A DNA stretch of 64,000 bases from UBA1672 sp050633645 (GTDB lineage Bacteria > Pseudomonadota > Alphaproteobacteria > Micavibrionales > Micavibrionaceae). The stretch is from positions 744,001 through 808,000 of the forward strand of contig JBOEGX010000002.1 in assembly GCA_050633645.1 (NCBI GenBank), written 5' to 3'. The notes beneath the pieces were generated by a model that was given only the letters and a program-made list of their open reading frames with translations, searched no databases and was not told where the DNA came from. Each line of letters begins with the position of its first letter. Within the stretch, counting starts at the first letter, position 1. Shown piece by piece: positions 26,883 through 36,145 of the stretch. Made by a program: the position numbers and the translations under genes.

Positions 26883-27305
26883 ATGGCTATTGAACGTACA
26901 TTTTCTATCATTAAACCAGATGCAACGCGCCGTAATTTAACAGGTGCGATTAACGCAAAATTGGAAGAGGCTGGTCTTCGCATTATCGCGCAAAAACGTA
27001 TTCACATGAACATTGAAAAAGCGCAAGGGTTTTACGCTGTTCACTCTGAACGTCCATTCTTCGGTGAACTTACAGAATTCATGTCATCAGAGCCAGTTGT
27101 TGTTCAGGTTCTTGAAGGTGAAAATGCCGTTCTAAAAAATCGTGAAATTATGGGGGCAACAAACCCAGAAGAAGCAGATGCGGGAACAATTCGTAAGGAA
27201 TATGCGATAGATATCGGTGAAAACTCTGTTCACGGGTCAGACTCTCTTGAGAATGCGAATATTGAAATTGCGTATTTCTTCAACGATGATGAAATCGTCG
27301 GATAA
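26883..27305 (+). CDS. ndk: Nucleoside diphosphate kinase
   Basis: Ndk equalises nucleoside di- and triphosphate pools by transfer from ATP through a phosphohistidine. The 140-residue protein is full length. It begins ERTFSIIKPDATRRN and has the active-site histidine in the conserved NSVHGSDSLENA run near residue 117. The preceding GATNPEEADAGTIRKEY is diagnostic. AAGGA upstream of the ATG and a good promoter support the start. It faces the RelA/SpoT-like cassette head to head and runs tail to tail into the hybrid kinase gene with three bases between. Confidence 0.97.
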   Translation: MAIERTFSIIKPDATRRNLTGAINAKLEEAGLRIIAQKRIHMNIEKAQGFYAVHSERPFFGELTEFMSSEPVVVQVLEGENAVLKNREIMGATNPEEADAGTIRKEYAIDIGENSVHGSDSLENANIEIAYFFNDDEIVG

Positions 27306-27308
27306 GTT

Positions 27309-30300
27309 CTAAAATTTATTCGCTAACCATTTTTCAAATGCTGCTTGTGTCGAGACATAGGCGGCATTTAATTTTTTGCAAGATGCAAAGGCCTCATCTT
27401 TTTTTGATGTTCTTGCATTCTTCTCAATATCGGCGGCAATCCCACTAATATGCTTCATACCAAAATTACCAGCCATCCCCTTAAGCTCATGCGCTCTTGC
27501 TGATAATGTCCCTAAATCTTGTGCATCCATCGCCTCTATTGATTGCGCTATGATTTCTTCTGCTTTGGTAGTAAACCCATCAAGAAGGTTCTTAAATTGC
27601 TCGGCGGGAAGGGATCCAACCAGGCTATCAAGCATTGATAAATCTAATATGTCTTCGATATTAAAGTTTTCAGCAGAAGGTGAGGAAGGCGCGGCCACAT
27701 CTTTTTTATGGGGGGCGTCAGCTGTGTCTTCATCTTCATGAATTCGTTCTATTACTGGCGTTCTATTAGTTACTTTTTCTACAATATCATTGGTTTCATT
27801 CTTGGTTGTTTCCGTTTTATTATTCTCAGAGGAATGCTGTGCCATCAAGAATTTCTGGATTTCGGTCATTTCTTCTTCATTCTTGATAGGCTTATAGTTT
27901 TTCTTTGGCTCGGATTTTACGATATCTGAATTATCATCATCCAAATTCAAATCAACAAGTTGGTTGAGCAAAGGATCTTGTGTTTTCATCGTACTTTTAA
28001 ACATTGAATCATCAATAAAATCTTCTCTGTCATCAAGCTTTAAATCAGATTTAATGTGTTCGGCTGGGTCTTTGGTTATTTGCGTCGGAGCAGGTTTGTC
28101 TAAAGGTAACGGGTTCTCAAATTTCCCCTTAGCTGCGTTGCTAATTACTTTATTTAAAATTTGCGCATCAACTGGCTTTGGTACAAATCCGTTCATCCCC
28201 GCTTTAAAAAAGCTCTCAATCTCTTCGATCATAACATTTCCTGTTAAGGCAATAATGGGAAGGCGTGCGATATTTTTATTGCTATCATTACGTATGGCCT
28301 TTGTGGTTTCTAACCCGTCCATACCACTCATCTGAATATCCATGAGGATAAGCTCGATATCGGGGCTCCTTTTGCAAATGTCTAGGGCCTCCATACCGTT
28401 TGAAGCCATGCTCATAATATGCCCTTGATTTGAAAGAAGGCCGTCCAAAACCTTGCGGTTCATTTCATTATCTTCAACAACAAGGATGTTCATCGGGCGG
28501 CACTCGTGCACGGATTGTGATGGTGATTGGACGTCATCATCACTTTTCGTTGTAAGGATAATATCAAAAAAGAATGTACTTCCTTTGTTGACTTCACTTT
28601 TAACCTGAATTTCTCCGCCCATAGCCTCTATTAAGCGATTAGATATAGCAAGACCAAGTCCTGTTCCGCCATATTTGCGCGAGGTACTGGTCTCTGCTTG
28701 AGTGAATGGAGTAAATAATTTTTCCACCGCACTTTCGGATATACCAATGCCAGTATCTTCGATTTCGAAGTGAATATTATTATTGATTGAAGATAGGCGG
28801 ATAATGACTTCGCCCTCACTTGTGAATTTTAAACCATTATTGACGAGGTTTAATAAAACCTGACGCAATCTTGTGGGGTCTCCAGAGACAAAGCGTGGAA
28901 CATCTTCGGATATTTCTTCTTTAAGGTTAAGGTTTTTTTGCGCGGCATGTCCTGACATAAGCGTTACAACATCTTCGACCAATTTATGTAGGTTAAAGGT
29001 AACAGCTTCAAGCTCCATTCCACCATGCTCAATTTTTTCAAAGTCAAGAATATCATTCAGCAAGGCCATCATTGTATCGCCAGAGTTTTTAATGGTCTGA
29101 ATATAATCTTTTTGTTTTTGTGACATATCGGTTTGTTGCAGTAGTTGCACCATACCGATAATGCCGTTCATTGGTGTCCGAATTTCATGACTAACAACGG
29201 CCAAAAATGCGGATTTTGCATTATTGGCTTTGTCGGCAATCTCTTTTGCCGTTCTCATTTCTTCCGTGCGTTTAACTTCGCGCTCTCGAAGCTCGGACAT
29301 AAGCTCACGTTCACGTTCAATAACACGAAGGAGGCGCGCATGGTCGGCCGAATCTTTTGATTTTTGTAATTTGGTTAAGGATTGGTCATCATGCTCTTTT
29401 TTTATACGCATCTGCTCATTGCGTTCTTCGCGATCTTTATTGGATAAGACATAAGCCGCCACAAAAAGAAGAGATTGAACGATAAGGCATACCCAAAATA
29501 AAAACGATGTGTTTGAATTTGCAGGGATTACAGACAGGCTCGGTAATAAAAGAAAACCCGCGCCGATACCAGATGAAAGGATTGCGCTGGAGAATAAAGC
29601 AGTCACAAGTCTCGATTTATTACTACTGAAAAAGGCGATAATGCTCGTACAAAGGCTAGCCATGAACAGCGTCCCGCATAATGTTGAAATGCCCAAGGGG
29701 CTATGCCCAAGAATAAAACCACTTAAAGCCGCTGCAGCAAAGATGAGAATGAACAGGGCGAATAAAGCCATGTTCTCCATTGGCTTATAGTCATGATCTA
29801 TTTTTACGAAAAATTTTGTGGCAACCAAAAGCATTGTAAAACCTGTGATATAGATAAACATCAGGCTTGTTCCATTAATCGGTATCGACGGCACAAGATT
29901 CGCATTGAGGATAAAGAATAAAGCGCACATGATGGCATAGTAAGAAAATAATGCGATAGATGCCTTATTACGTCCGATATAATAAGACCCGATAAAAAAC
30001 GTCATCATGAATATGAATACAGCCATTGCTACGGTGGTTCTAAGATCATGGCTCACAAGCTCAATCATATAGGATGTTTGTGTTTTCAATGTTGGAGCAA
30101 TAACGAGCGGAAGACCAGAATCCGACGTTAAATAGATAATAAATGTACTTTCACTTCCTGGTGCCAAACGCACAGGAATAGAACTCCCTATAAATGGTGA
30201 TGTATTTGATCCATCTGCGGGCGGATATATCAGGCTCTGTTTCGTCCCGTAATTCATGATGTTAATTTCTTTGATCAGCCCCATCCGCCCGTCAAGTGTT

Positions 30301-30617
30301 CCGCCAAAACCAAGTATCCAATCATCAACTGGGGTTTTATTGAAAACCGTGAATACAATCCATGTGGAATGTTGCGATGCTTTCAGATGGATAAGGTCTG
30401 AGAATACGTGTTCTCCGCGCAAATGACTGCGATGGCGTGATATTAATGTATCAGGGCTAAGGAGTTGCTCTTCATCACTTGTGACATAGCTATATGATGA
30501 CAATGGGATTTCATTGTTTATTGTATCAATAACTAGTGTTGTTTGCGCTTGTGCATATGATTGCGGGGTGCAAAAAATAAGCATAAGAAGGAGCATGCTA
30601 AAGCCACGCAAAAACAT
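27309..30617 (-). CDS. Hybrid sensor histidine kinase with 7TMR-DISM-type sensor, receiver and HPt domains
   Basis: From the ATG at 30617 the protein has 1102 residues. A signal peptide (MLLLMLIFCTPQSYAQAQ) leads to an extracytoplasmic beta domain of about 170 residues and then seven or so membrane helices, the 7TMR-DISM layout. After a coiled coil comes HisKA with His477 in VVSHEIRTPMNG. The ATPase domain has VLLNLVNNGLKF, DTGIGIS and GGTGLGLAIS. The receiver holds Asp760 in LILMDIQMSGMDG. A low-complexity acidic linker of about 150 residues leads to a C-terminal HPt with His1043 in RAHELKGMAGNFG. This is a complete phosphorelay in one chain; signal and final response regulator are unknown. 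An open frame extends 28 residues upstream but would bury the signal peptide. TAGGTTT precedes the chosen ATG. Confidence 0.92.
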   Translation of the reverse strand: MFLRGFSMLLLMLIFCTPQSYAQAQTTLVIDTINNEIPLSSYSYVTSDEEQLLSPDTLISRHRSHLRGEHVFSDLIHLKASQHSTWIVFTVFNKTPVDDWILGFGGTLDGRMGLIKEINIMNYGTKQSLIYPPADGSNTSPFIGSSIPVRLAPGSESTFIIYLTSDSGLPLVIAPTLKTQTSYMIELVSHDLRTTVAMAVFIFMMTFFIGSYYIGRNKASIALFSYYAIMCALFFILNANLVPSIPINGTSLMFIYITGFTMLLVATKFFVKIDHDYKPMENMALFALFILIFAAAALSGFILGHSPLGISTLCGTLFMASLCTSIIAFFSSNKSRLVTALFSSAILSSGIGAGFLLLPSLSVIPANSNTSFLFWVCLIVQSLLFVAAYVLSNKDREERNEQMRIKKEHDDQSLTKLQKSKDSADHARLLRVIERERELMSELREREVKRTEEMRTAKEIADKANNAKSAFLAVVSHEIRTPMNGIIGMVQLLQQTDMSQKQKDYIQTIKNSGDTMMALLNDILDFEKIEHGGMELEAVTFNLHKLVEDVVTLMSGHAAQKNLNLKEEISEDVPRFVSGDPTRLRQVLLNLVNNGLKFTSEGEVIIRLSSINNNIHFEIEDTGIGISESAVEKLFTPFTQAETSTSRKYGGTGLGLAISNRLIEAMGGEIQVKSEVNKGSTFFFDIILTTKSDDDVQSPSQSVHECRPMNILVVEDNEMNRKVLDGLLSNQGHIMSMASNGMEALDICKRSPDIELILMDIQMSGMDGLETTKAIRNDSNKNIARLPIIALTGNVMIEEIESFFKAGMNGFVPKPVDAQILNKVISNAAKGKFENPLPLDKPAPTQITKDPAEHIKSDLKLDDREDFIDDSMFKSTMKTQDPLLNQLVDLNLDDDNSDIVKSEPKKNYKPIKNEEEMTEIQKFLMAQHSSENNKTETTKNETNDIVEKVTNRTPVIERIHEDEDTADAPHKKDVAAPSSPSAENFNIEDILDLSMLDSLVGSLPAEQFKNLLDGFTTKAEEIIAQSIEAMDAQDLGTLSARAHELKGMAGNFGMKHISGIAADIEKNARTSKKDEAFASCKKLNAAYVSTQAAFEKWLANKF

Positions 30618-30794
30618 GCTAAACCTAACGTCAGCAACATAAAGACTTATCTGCGTATTACTTAATACCACCATGGTTTCGGCGAATGCTCTTTTGCTCA
30701 ATATGGACGGGTTTTTCGATAGAAATACCCAATTACGCGAAAGTATGACCGAAAAAGGTTAAGGCTTTACTTAATTTATGGAGGTTTAAAAAGT

Positions 30795-30965
30795 TTAATG
30801 TCCGTGGTTCACGGAGCTGAAATCAACGAAGCCAACAGCCAATAAGACAAGAATGATAACTGTTGCGTAAATAGAGTATTTTCCGCCAGTTACGAAGTTT
30901 TGCCACATTTTTTCCGCATCATCGATTTGTTTTTTTGTAACTTTTACAGCTTCTTGTTGTGCCAT
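30795..30965 (-). CDS. aa3-type cytochrome c oxidase subunit IV (small, alphaproteobacterial)
   Basis: The 56-residue protein has a short polar N-terminus with AEKMWQNFVTGGKYS, then one membrane helix (IYATVIILVLLAVGFV) and a short tail. The W-x-x-F motif just before a single helix is typical of the bacterial aa3 oxidase subunit IV family of Alphaproteobacteria, a tiny subunit packed against subunits I and III. GAGGA precedes the ATG at good distance. It is alone: no other oxidase genes are in the window. It sits between the hybrid kinase and purN genes on the same strand, with 62 bases before purN. Family assignment rests on pattern recognition of a short sequence. Confidence 0.75.
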   Translation of the reverse strand: MAQQEAVKVTKKQIDDAEKMWQNFVTGGKYSIYATVIILVLLAVGFVDFSSVNHGH

Positions 30966-31027
30966 TTTTTCCTCGGACTAAAATTATTTCGTGTCTATTA
31001 AGTTCCATTCTACGCAAAATTCAAGCC

Positions 31028-31624
31028 TTAATCCAGTTGTTTCCCTGAATTTTGAGAAATTAAACGAATAGCCTCGGGATATGCAATATGTTCTTGTTCT
31101 AAGACTCGGTTTGCCAAAGACTCTGGTGTATCGCCATCAAGAATAGGGACGTGTTTTTGAAGGATAACCTTGCCGCTATCTAAATCAGGAATAACATAGT
31201 GAACCGAGCACCCAGCCTCTGCTTTTCCGTCATTAATTGCGCGTTCATGCGTGTTTAATCCCTTGTAATCCGGCAAAAGGGACGGATGTATGTTAATAAC
31301 ACGATCTGACCATTCCTCGACAAAATGAGAGGTAAGAACGCGCATAAACCCTGCAAGAACAATCAAGTCAATATTATATTTTTCAAGGCGTTTTTGAATT
31401 TCATTTTCAAAAGCCTCGCGGCTATCGTAATTTTTATGATCGACCATCTCTGTTGGAATGTCTGCATTGGCGGCGGATATAAGGCCTTTTGCATCGGGGC
31501 GATTGGATAAAACCAAAACGATTTCTGCGGGGAATTCAGGGTCTTTACATGCTTCAAGGATGGAAAGCATGTTGCTGCCGCGCCCAGAAATAAATATGGC
31601 GAGTTTCAGCTTTCTTAAGCCCAT
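31028..31624 (-). CDS. purN: Phosphoribosylglycinamide formyltransferase
   Basis: PurN transfers a formyl group from 10-formyl-tetrahydrofolate to GAR in the third step of purine synthesis. The 198-residue protein has the N-terminal LAIFISGRGSNMLSIL, the folate-site IHPSLLPDYKGLNTH, and the catalytic region with GCSVHYV. PVLDGDTPESLANRVLEQEH follows. Length and order are normal. It overlaps the purM stop by ten bases, so the pair is translationally coupled, the usual purM-purN arrangement. Confidence 0.96.
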   Translation of the reverse strand: MGLRKLKLAIFISGRGSNMLSILEACKDPEFPAEIVLVLSNRPDAKGLISAANADIPTEMVDHKNYDSREAFENEIQKRLEKYNIDLIVLAGFMRVLTSHFVEEWSDRVINIHPSLLPDYKGLNTHERAINDGKAEAGCSVHYVIPDLDSGKVILQKHVPILDGDTPESLANRVLEQEHIAYPEAIRLISQNSGKQLD

Positions 31625-32757
31625 GACGTCCCGAGATTATCAAGGTAAATACTGATATCAGAGAGTTTTTGCGCTTTAATCTCACCCATGCGGTAAACGC
31701 TCTCACCAGTGGAAATTAGAGATTTCTCAATTTTTTCGGCTTGTTTGGGGTCGCAAATAACAATCATACCAATTCCGCAGTTAAGCGTTCTAGCAAGGTC
31801 GGAGTTTTCTAGATTACCCTGAACCTTTAACCACTCAAAAACCTCTGGCAATTTCCATGTCGCAACATCAATATGCGCGGCCATTCCATCGGGCAAAACA
31901 CGCGGAATATTTTCTGTTAATCCACCGCCCGTAATATGCGCCATGCCTTTAATCCCGGGGGTATTATCCTCGCTCTTAATCTTAAGGGCTTTGAGCAATG
32001 ATTTAACATAGATCCGCGTCGGTGCGAGCAACGCATCACAAAGCGTTTCAGCCTTGCGCGTGATTTGCTTTTCAATATCTCTATCTTGTACGGTAATGGT
32101 CATTTCGAATGGGCAGGGGCTCGAATAATCATATTCCGCCGAATCATTGATAATCTTGCGAACCAGTGAAAACCCGTTAGAGTGAACACCGTTTGAGGCA
32201 AGCCCCAAAATAACGTCGCCTTCTTTAATGCTCTCGCCAGTAATAACATCATCGCGGTTGACTGCGCCAACGGTAAAGCCAGCCAGATCATAATCTCCAT
32301 CGGCATAAAGCCCTGGCATCTCTGCCGTCTCTCCGCCAATCAGAGCACATCCTGAAATTTCACAGCCCTTTGCAACGCCTTCAATTACACTTTGTGCAAC
32401 TGCATTTTCAAGCTTTCCTGTTGCAAAATAATCAAGGAAGAACAATGGCTCTGCACCTTGAACAATCAAATCATTGACGCACATGGCAACCGCGTCAATT
32501 CCGATACTGTCATGGTTTTTTGAATCTATAGCGATTTTTATTTTTGTACCAACCCCGTCAGTGGACGATACCAATATAGGGTCGTCATATCCCGCAGCCT
32601 TCGGATCAAACATAGCGCCAAATCCGCCAATGCCACTCATCACGCCTGCGCGGGTTGTATTCTTGATGGCTGGTTTAATTCGCTCTACAAGATCAGCAGC
32701 GGCATCAATATCGACGCCTGCTTTTTTGTAGGCACTTTCCTGTTTTTGTTCTTTCAT
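31615..32757 (-). CDS. purM: Phosphoribosylformylglycinamidine cyclo-ligase (AIR synthetase)
   Basis: PurM closes the imidazole ring to make aminoimidazole ribotide using ATP. The 380-residue protein starts SAYKKAGVDIDAAADLVERI. It has the nucleotide-binding SSTDGVGTKIKIA near 64 and then the conserved CVNDLIVQGAEPLFFLDYFATG. GGETAEMPG and GITGGGLTENIPRVLP-type runs complete the family pattern. The length is slightly above the bacterial norm. It overlaps purN by ten bases and is divergent from the DUF2066 gene, so both promoters must fit into about 64 bases. Confidence 0.96.
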   Translation of the reverse strand: MKEQKQESAYKKAGVDIDAAADLVERIKPAIKNTTRAGVMSGIGGFGAMFDPKAAGYDDPILVSSTDGVGTKIKIAIDSKNHDSIGIDAVAMCVNDLIVQGAEPLFFLDYFATGKLENAVAQSVIEGVAKGCEISGCALIGGETAEMPGLYADGDYDLAGFTVGAVNRDDVITGESIKEGDVILGLASNGVHSNGFSLVRKIINDSAEYDYSSPCPFEMTITVQDRDIEKQITRKAETLCDALLAPTRIYVKSLLKALKIKSEDNTPGIKGMAHITGGGLTENIPRVLPDGMAAHIDVATWKLPEVFEWLKVQGNLENSDLARTLNCGIGMIVICDPKQAEKIEKSLISTGESVYRMGEIKAQKLSDISIYLDNLGTSWA

Positions 32758-32821
32758 GTTGCTCTTACGCCCATGTCGTTATAAAACGATTATACTCAAA
32801 CACTCTTTTTTCAGGTGCAAC

Positions 32822-34060
32822 ATGGGAATACCTCATCAGGATATGAACTGCAAGCTTATTATACTCTCTATTTATTTTATTTTCACGGCTGTGTTTTGGT
32901 CATCAAACGCACAGGCTTATGATTCTATTTTTGTCGTAGAGGGGGTGGAGGTTGATGTCACAGCAGAAAATTCGGTAACCGCACAGGATAAGGCATTTGA
33001 AAAAGCACAAGTACAAGCATTTGAAATCCTTTCAAAACGAATGGTCGATGACGCGCAAGCCACTTCACTGCCCATGCCTGATTCACTAACCATTTCCTCA
33101 TTCATACAAGATTATGAAATTACGAGCGAACAGCTTTCTGCTGTGCGGTATATTGGCACATATACCTTCCGTTTTCGTGAAAAAGCAGTAAGTGATTATT
33201 TCTCGGTATCAGGCGTTAGCTATACAAACACAAGCAGCAACACGCTTCTGGTCTTACCAATCTTCCAAAAGCATGGAAAAAATACGGTGTGGTCTGAAGA
33301 TAATATATGGCTCACGCGTTGGAGTAATGAAAATTTATCTGGCGGATTGGTTCCTGTTGAGGTTCCAATCGGTGATTTGGCTGATATCGCAGATATAGAT
33401 GATAATAATGCATTAAGTTATAATCGTCGTAATCTCGATCGTATGTTAGGGCGCTATGGCGCCTCCGAAGCTGCCGTCATGATTGCTGTTCCTGATATGA
33501 CACTATTGAGTGTAACCAGTGGATCAGATACGGCAAAAGGCCGCCTTCGCATCAGTATATACCGTACAGATCGCGCAACAGCAGAGCACGTCCAAGATAT
33601 AGAGCTTCAGGCAAATGGTAGTGAAACACGGGATAAACTATACTCCCGCGCGGTTCTTCAATCTTATGCTGTTTTGCAAAAAGACTGGAAAAACAAAACT
33701 CTGGCAAGCGCGGCGGACACACAAAATTATTATGTACGTGTTTCATTCCGTACGGCAAAGCAATGGTCAACAATTAGGCAGGCTTTATTAACCACATCAG
33801 GGTTGAGGAGCTTTCAGATTATGTCATTAAAGAAAAACGAGGCAGTCTTGTCCTTTTCATATCGTGGAGACGCTTATCATTTACGCAATGCATTGCGGGG
33901 TGATGCATTGATTCTCGGCGACCCATATCAGTATAATGAAGGCAGCATGATCTATGATTTGAAATACGGGTATAAAAAACAAGGGCAAAAAACATTCACA
34001 AATCCACAATCAGTAGAGCCTGCAGCAGGCGAAGAAGTAAACGGCGTTCACACATTTTAA
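32822..34060 (+). CDS. DUF2066 domain exported protein
   Basis: The protein is about 412 residues long and has a signal peptide (LIILSIYFIFTAVFWSSNAQA). A DUF2066-type body follows, with FVVEGVEVDVTAENSVTAQDKAFEKAQVQAFEIL and the middle LLVLPIFQKHGKNTVWSEDNIWLTRW. The function of the family is unknown. In Alphaproteobacteria it regularly precedes the AI-2E permease and the DnaA-like regulator genes, as here. The ATG at 32822 has AGGTG six bases before it; an ATG at 32843 that starts directly at the signal peptide is also possible. A longer frame back to 32756 would overlap purM and is rejected. Confidence 0.8.
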   Translation: MGIPHQDMNCKLIILSIYFIFTAVFWSSNAQAYDSIFVVEGVEVDVTAENSVTAQDKAFEKAQVQAFEILSKRMVDDAQATSLPMPDSLTISSFIQDYEITSEQLSAVRYIGTYTFRFREKAVSDYFSVSGVSYTNTSSNTLLVLPIFQKHGKNTVWSEDNIWLTRWSNENLSGGLVPVEVPIGDLADIADIDDNNALSYNRRNLDRMLGRYGASEAAVMIAVPDMTLLSVTSGSDTAKGRLRISIYRTDRATAEHVQDIELQANGSETRDKLYSRAVLQSYAVLQKDWKNKTLASAADTQNYYVRVSFRTAKQWSTIRQALLTTSGLRSFQIMSLKKNEAVLSFSYRGDAYHLRNALRGDALILGDPYQYNEGSMIYDLKYGYKKQGQKTFTNPQSVEPAAGEEVNGVHTF

Positions 34061-34082
34061 ATTCTAAATCTGGAGAAATTAT

Positions 34083-35243
34083 ATGAGCGTTAAGCCTCTG
34101 CAACCAAAGACGCATTTGATATTCTGGGCATGTGCTGTCACGGCTTTTATTGCTGTGGTTGTGATGTTGCAATCCGCGTTACTACCCTTTGTATTGGGTA
34201 TTGCTGTGGCATATCTCTTAAACCCGATAGTCAATAAGCTGGGGCAGGTTGGTATCGCACGTGGCCCCGCCGCCATGATGATCTTGGGCGGATTTATGAT
34301 TTTCCTCATTGGGTTTATCGGCGTGGTTTCGCCGATTATCTATCGTGAGATTACGTCATTCTCACAAGACCTTCCAGGATATATAGAGCGCATTATGGCG
34401 ATTCTTGCACCTCTAACAGAAAAACTAGATACCTATATAGGTGGTACTGATAAACAAAGCATAGAAGAGATGCTGAAAAATAACTCAGGCTCTGCGGTAA
34501 ATGCTGCAAAATTCGTGTTTTCTAAGCTCGCCGCAGGTGGGCAAGCGGTTATGGATATCATTTCTGTCGCCATTTTCATGCCAGTTGTTGCCTATTTCAT
34601 GATGAAGGAATGGCCATATGTAACGAAATGGGCGCAGGATTTAATGCCGCACCATTCGAAAGAGATAATAATGGATTTATTAAAGCAAATAGACCAAAAG
34701 CTCTCAGGCTTTGTTCGTGGTCAAATCAGTGTCGCGGTAATGCTCGGCGTGGCTTATGCCATCGCACTGACCATTGCTGGACTGAAATACGGGTTTATGA
34801 TTGGCCTGATGTCTGGTTTGCTCTCGGTGATACCAATGGTTGGATCGGCGGTTGGCCTGATCGTCAGTGTCGCCGTAGCATGGTTTCAGGCGGGTGATAT
34901 AGTATTCGTCGGTATTATCGCCGCAATATTCATCGCGGGCCAAGTGATTGAGGGGAATTTCCTAACCCCAAAATTGGTTGGCGATAGTGTTGGCCTGCAT
35001 CCGCTTTGGGTGTTTTTCGCGCTGCTTGCAGGTGGTTCGTTGCTCGGGATTTTAGGAATGTTTTTGGCCGTTCCTGTGGCCGCGGTAATCGGCGTATTAT
35101 TATCCTTTGCGATTTATAAATACAAGCAAAGCGCTTATTATCTTGACGCTGTATTGGAAGATCAGCCAAAAAAGAAAACACCAAAGAAAACACCAAAGAC
35201 TAAGCCTAAACCCAAATCAAAAAGTAAGAAAAGCAAAACATAA
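34083..35243 (+). CDS. AI-2E family transporter (PerM/YdgG type)
   Basis: The 386-residue protein has about eight membrane helices with the family layout. An N-terminal pair of helices contains LPFVLGIAVAYLLNPIVNKL. A large loop is followed by the C-terminal helical block YGFMIGLMSGLLSVIPMVGSAVG. The run GNFLTPKLVGDSVGLHPLWVFFALLAGGSLLG, typical of the family, comes next. Members export or permeate small molecules; E. coli TqsA exports autoinducer-2, but most substrates are unknown. The last 25 residues are Lys/Thr/Pro/Ser rich. GGAGA precedes the ATG. The next gene, hdaA, starts three bases later. Confidence 0.9.
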   Translation: MSVKPLQPKTHLIFWACAVTAFIAVVVMLQSALLPFVLGIAVAYLLNPIVNKLGQVGIARGPAAMMILGGFMIFLIGFIGVVSPIIYREITSFSQDLPGYIERIMAILAPLTEKLDTYIGGTDKQSIEEMLKNNSGSAVNAAKFVFSKLAAGGQAVMDIISVAIFMPVVAYFMMKEWPYVTKWAQDLMPHHSKEIIMDLLKQIDQKLSGFVRGQISVAVMLGVAYAIALTIAGLKYGFMIGLMSGLLSVIPMVGSAVGLIVSVAVAWFQAGDIVFVGIIAAIFIAGQVIEGNFLTPKLVGDSVGLHPLWVFFALLAGGSLLGILGMFLAVPVAAVIGVLLSFAIYKYKQSAYYLDAVLEDQPKKKTPKKTPKTKPKPKSKSKKSKT

Positions 35244-35246
35244 GCC

Positions 35247-35954
35247 ATGGTAAGCGATATTCTTTATACTTCCGCGCGGCAAATACCGCTTGATCTTGGC
35301 GCCCGCAGCGCCTTCGGCAGCACCGATTTTCATATCGGGAAAAGCAATGCTGATGCCGTGGGCTGGCTTGAACGTTGGCCTAATTGGCCTGCGCCAGTAT
35401 TGATATTGCAAGGTTCGCCAGCAAGCGGAAAAAGCCATCTCGCCGCCGTTTGGCAAGACATGGCAAAAGCCGTGGCAATAAAACCCGAAGAGCTGGAAAA
35501 CACCTCGGCAGAAGATTTATTCAATCGTGGAAATGCGCTTATCCTTGATGGCCTTGATCCATGGCTCGGTGATCGCACCGCGGAAACAACGTTATTTCAT
35601 CTTTATAATATGCTCAAAGAAGAGCAGAAAACCATGATGATCACAATGCGAATGCCGCCTTCTCAGGCTGAATTTGTTATTCCTGATTTGGCATCGCGTT
35701 TTCGCGCCGCGCCATCAGTTTGCATTCACGCGCCCGACGATATGTTGCTTGCCTCGGTTCTGATAAAGCTCTTTTCTGATCGCCAATTAAGCGTAAGCAA
35801 TGATGTAATTTCTTATCTTCTTCCAAGAATGGAGCGCTCTTTCGCCGCTGCTCGTGATGTGGTGGAGCGCGCCGATAAAATGGCTCTTTCCGAAAAGCGC
35901 GGGATTTCAGTGCCGCTCATGCGTAAAGTCCTCAGCGATATGCAAGAATATTAA
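35247..35954 (+). CDS. hdaA: DnaA-related regulatory inactivation protein HdaA
   Basis: The 235-residue protein is an AAA+ domain like that of DnaA. The N-terminal segment is ARQIPLDLGARSAFGSTDF and the nucleotide loop is LQGSPASGKSHLAAVW. Walker B is ALILDGLDPWLG. It has no C-terminal DNA-binding domain. Hda/HdaA proteins act with the sliding clamp to stimulate DnaA-ATP hydrolysis, which limits initiation of replication. The clamp-binding short motif expected at the N-terminus may be QIPLDL, the usual position in HdaA. It follows the AI-2E permease gene by three bases, the standard alphaproteobacterial order. Confidence 0.9.
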   Translation: MVSDILYTSARQIPLDLGARSAFGSTDFHIGKSNADAVGWLERWPNWPAPVLILQGSPASGKSHLAAVWQDMAKAVAIKPEELENTSAEDLFNRGNALILDGLDPWLGDRTAETTLFHLYNMLKEEQKTMMITMRMPPSQAEFVIPDLASRFRAAPSVCIHAPDDMLLASVLIKLFSDRQLSVSNDVISYLLPRMERSFAAARDVVERADKMALSEKRGISVPLMRKVLSDMQEY

Positions 35955-36145
35955 TCACCATTGCCCAGTTTGTCATTTTGGTCAATTCCCAATGCAATTT
36001 TAAGCTACTGTTTTTGTTGGGTAATTTATGGTTCTATCATTTTGTTTTTTTAAAGGGATGGGGGTAATCTGCAACCTCCACAAACCATTATTTGCGAGGA
36101 GTATTATAGAGTATTTCGCCTTATATGTCCAAAATTTATAAGATA

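Noticed and set aside
32756..32821. Upstream extension of the DUF2066 gene
   Set aside because: It would overlap the purM start and put 22 to 29 residues before the signal peptide.
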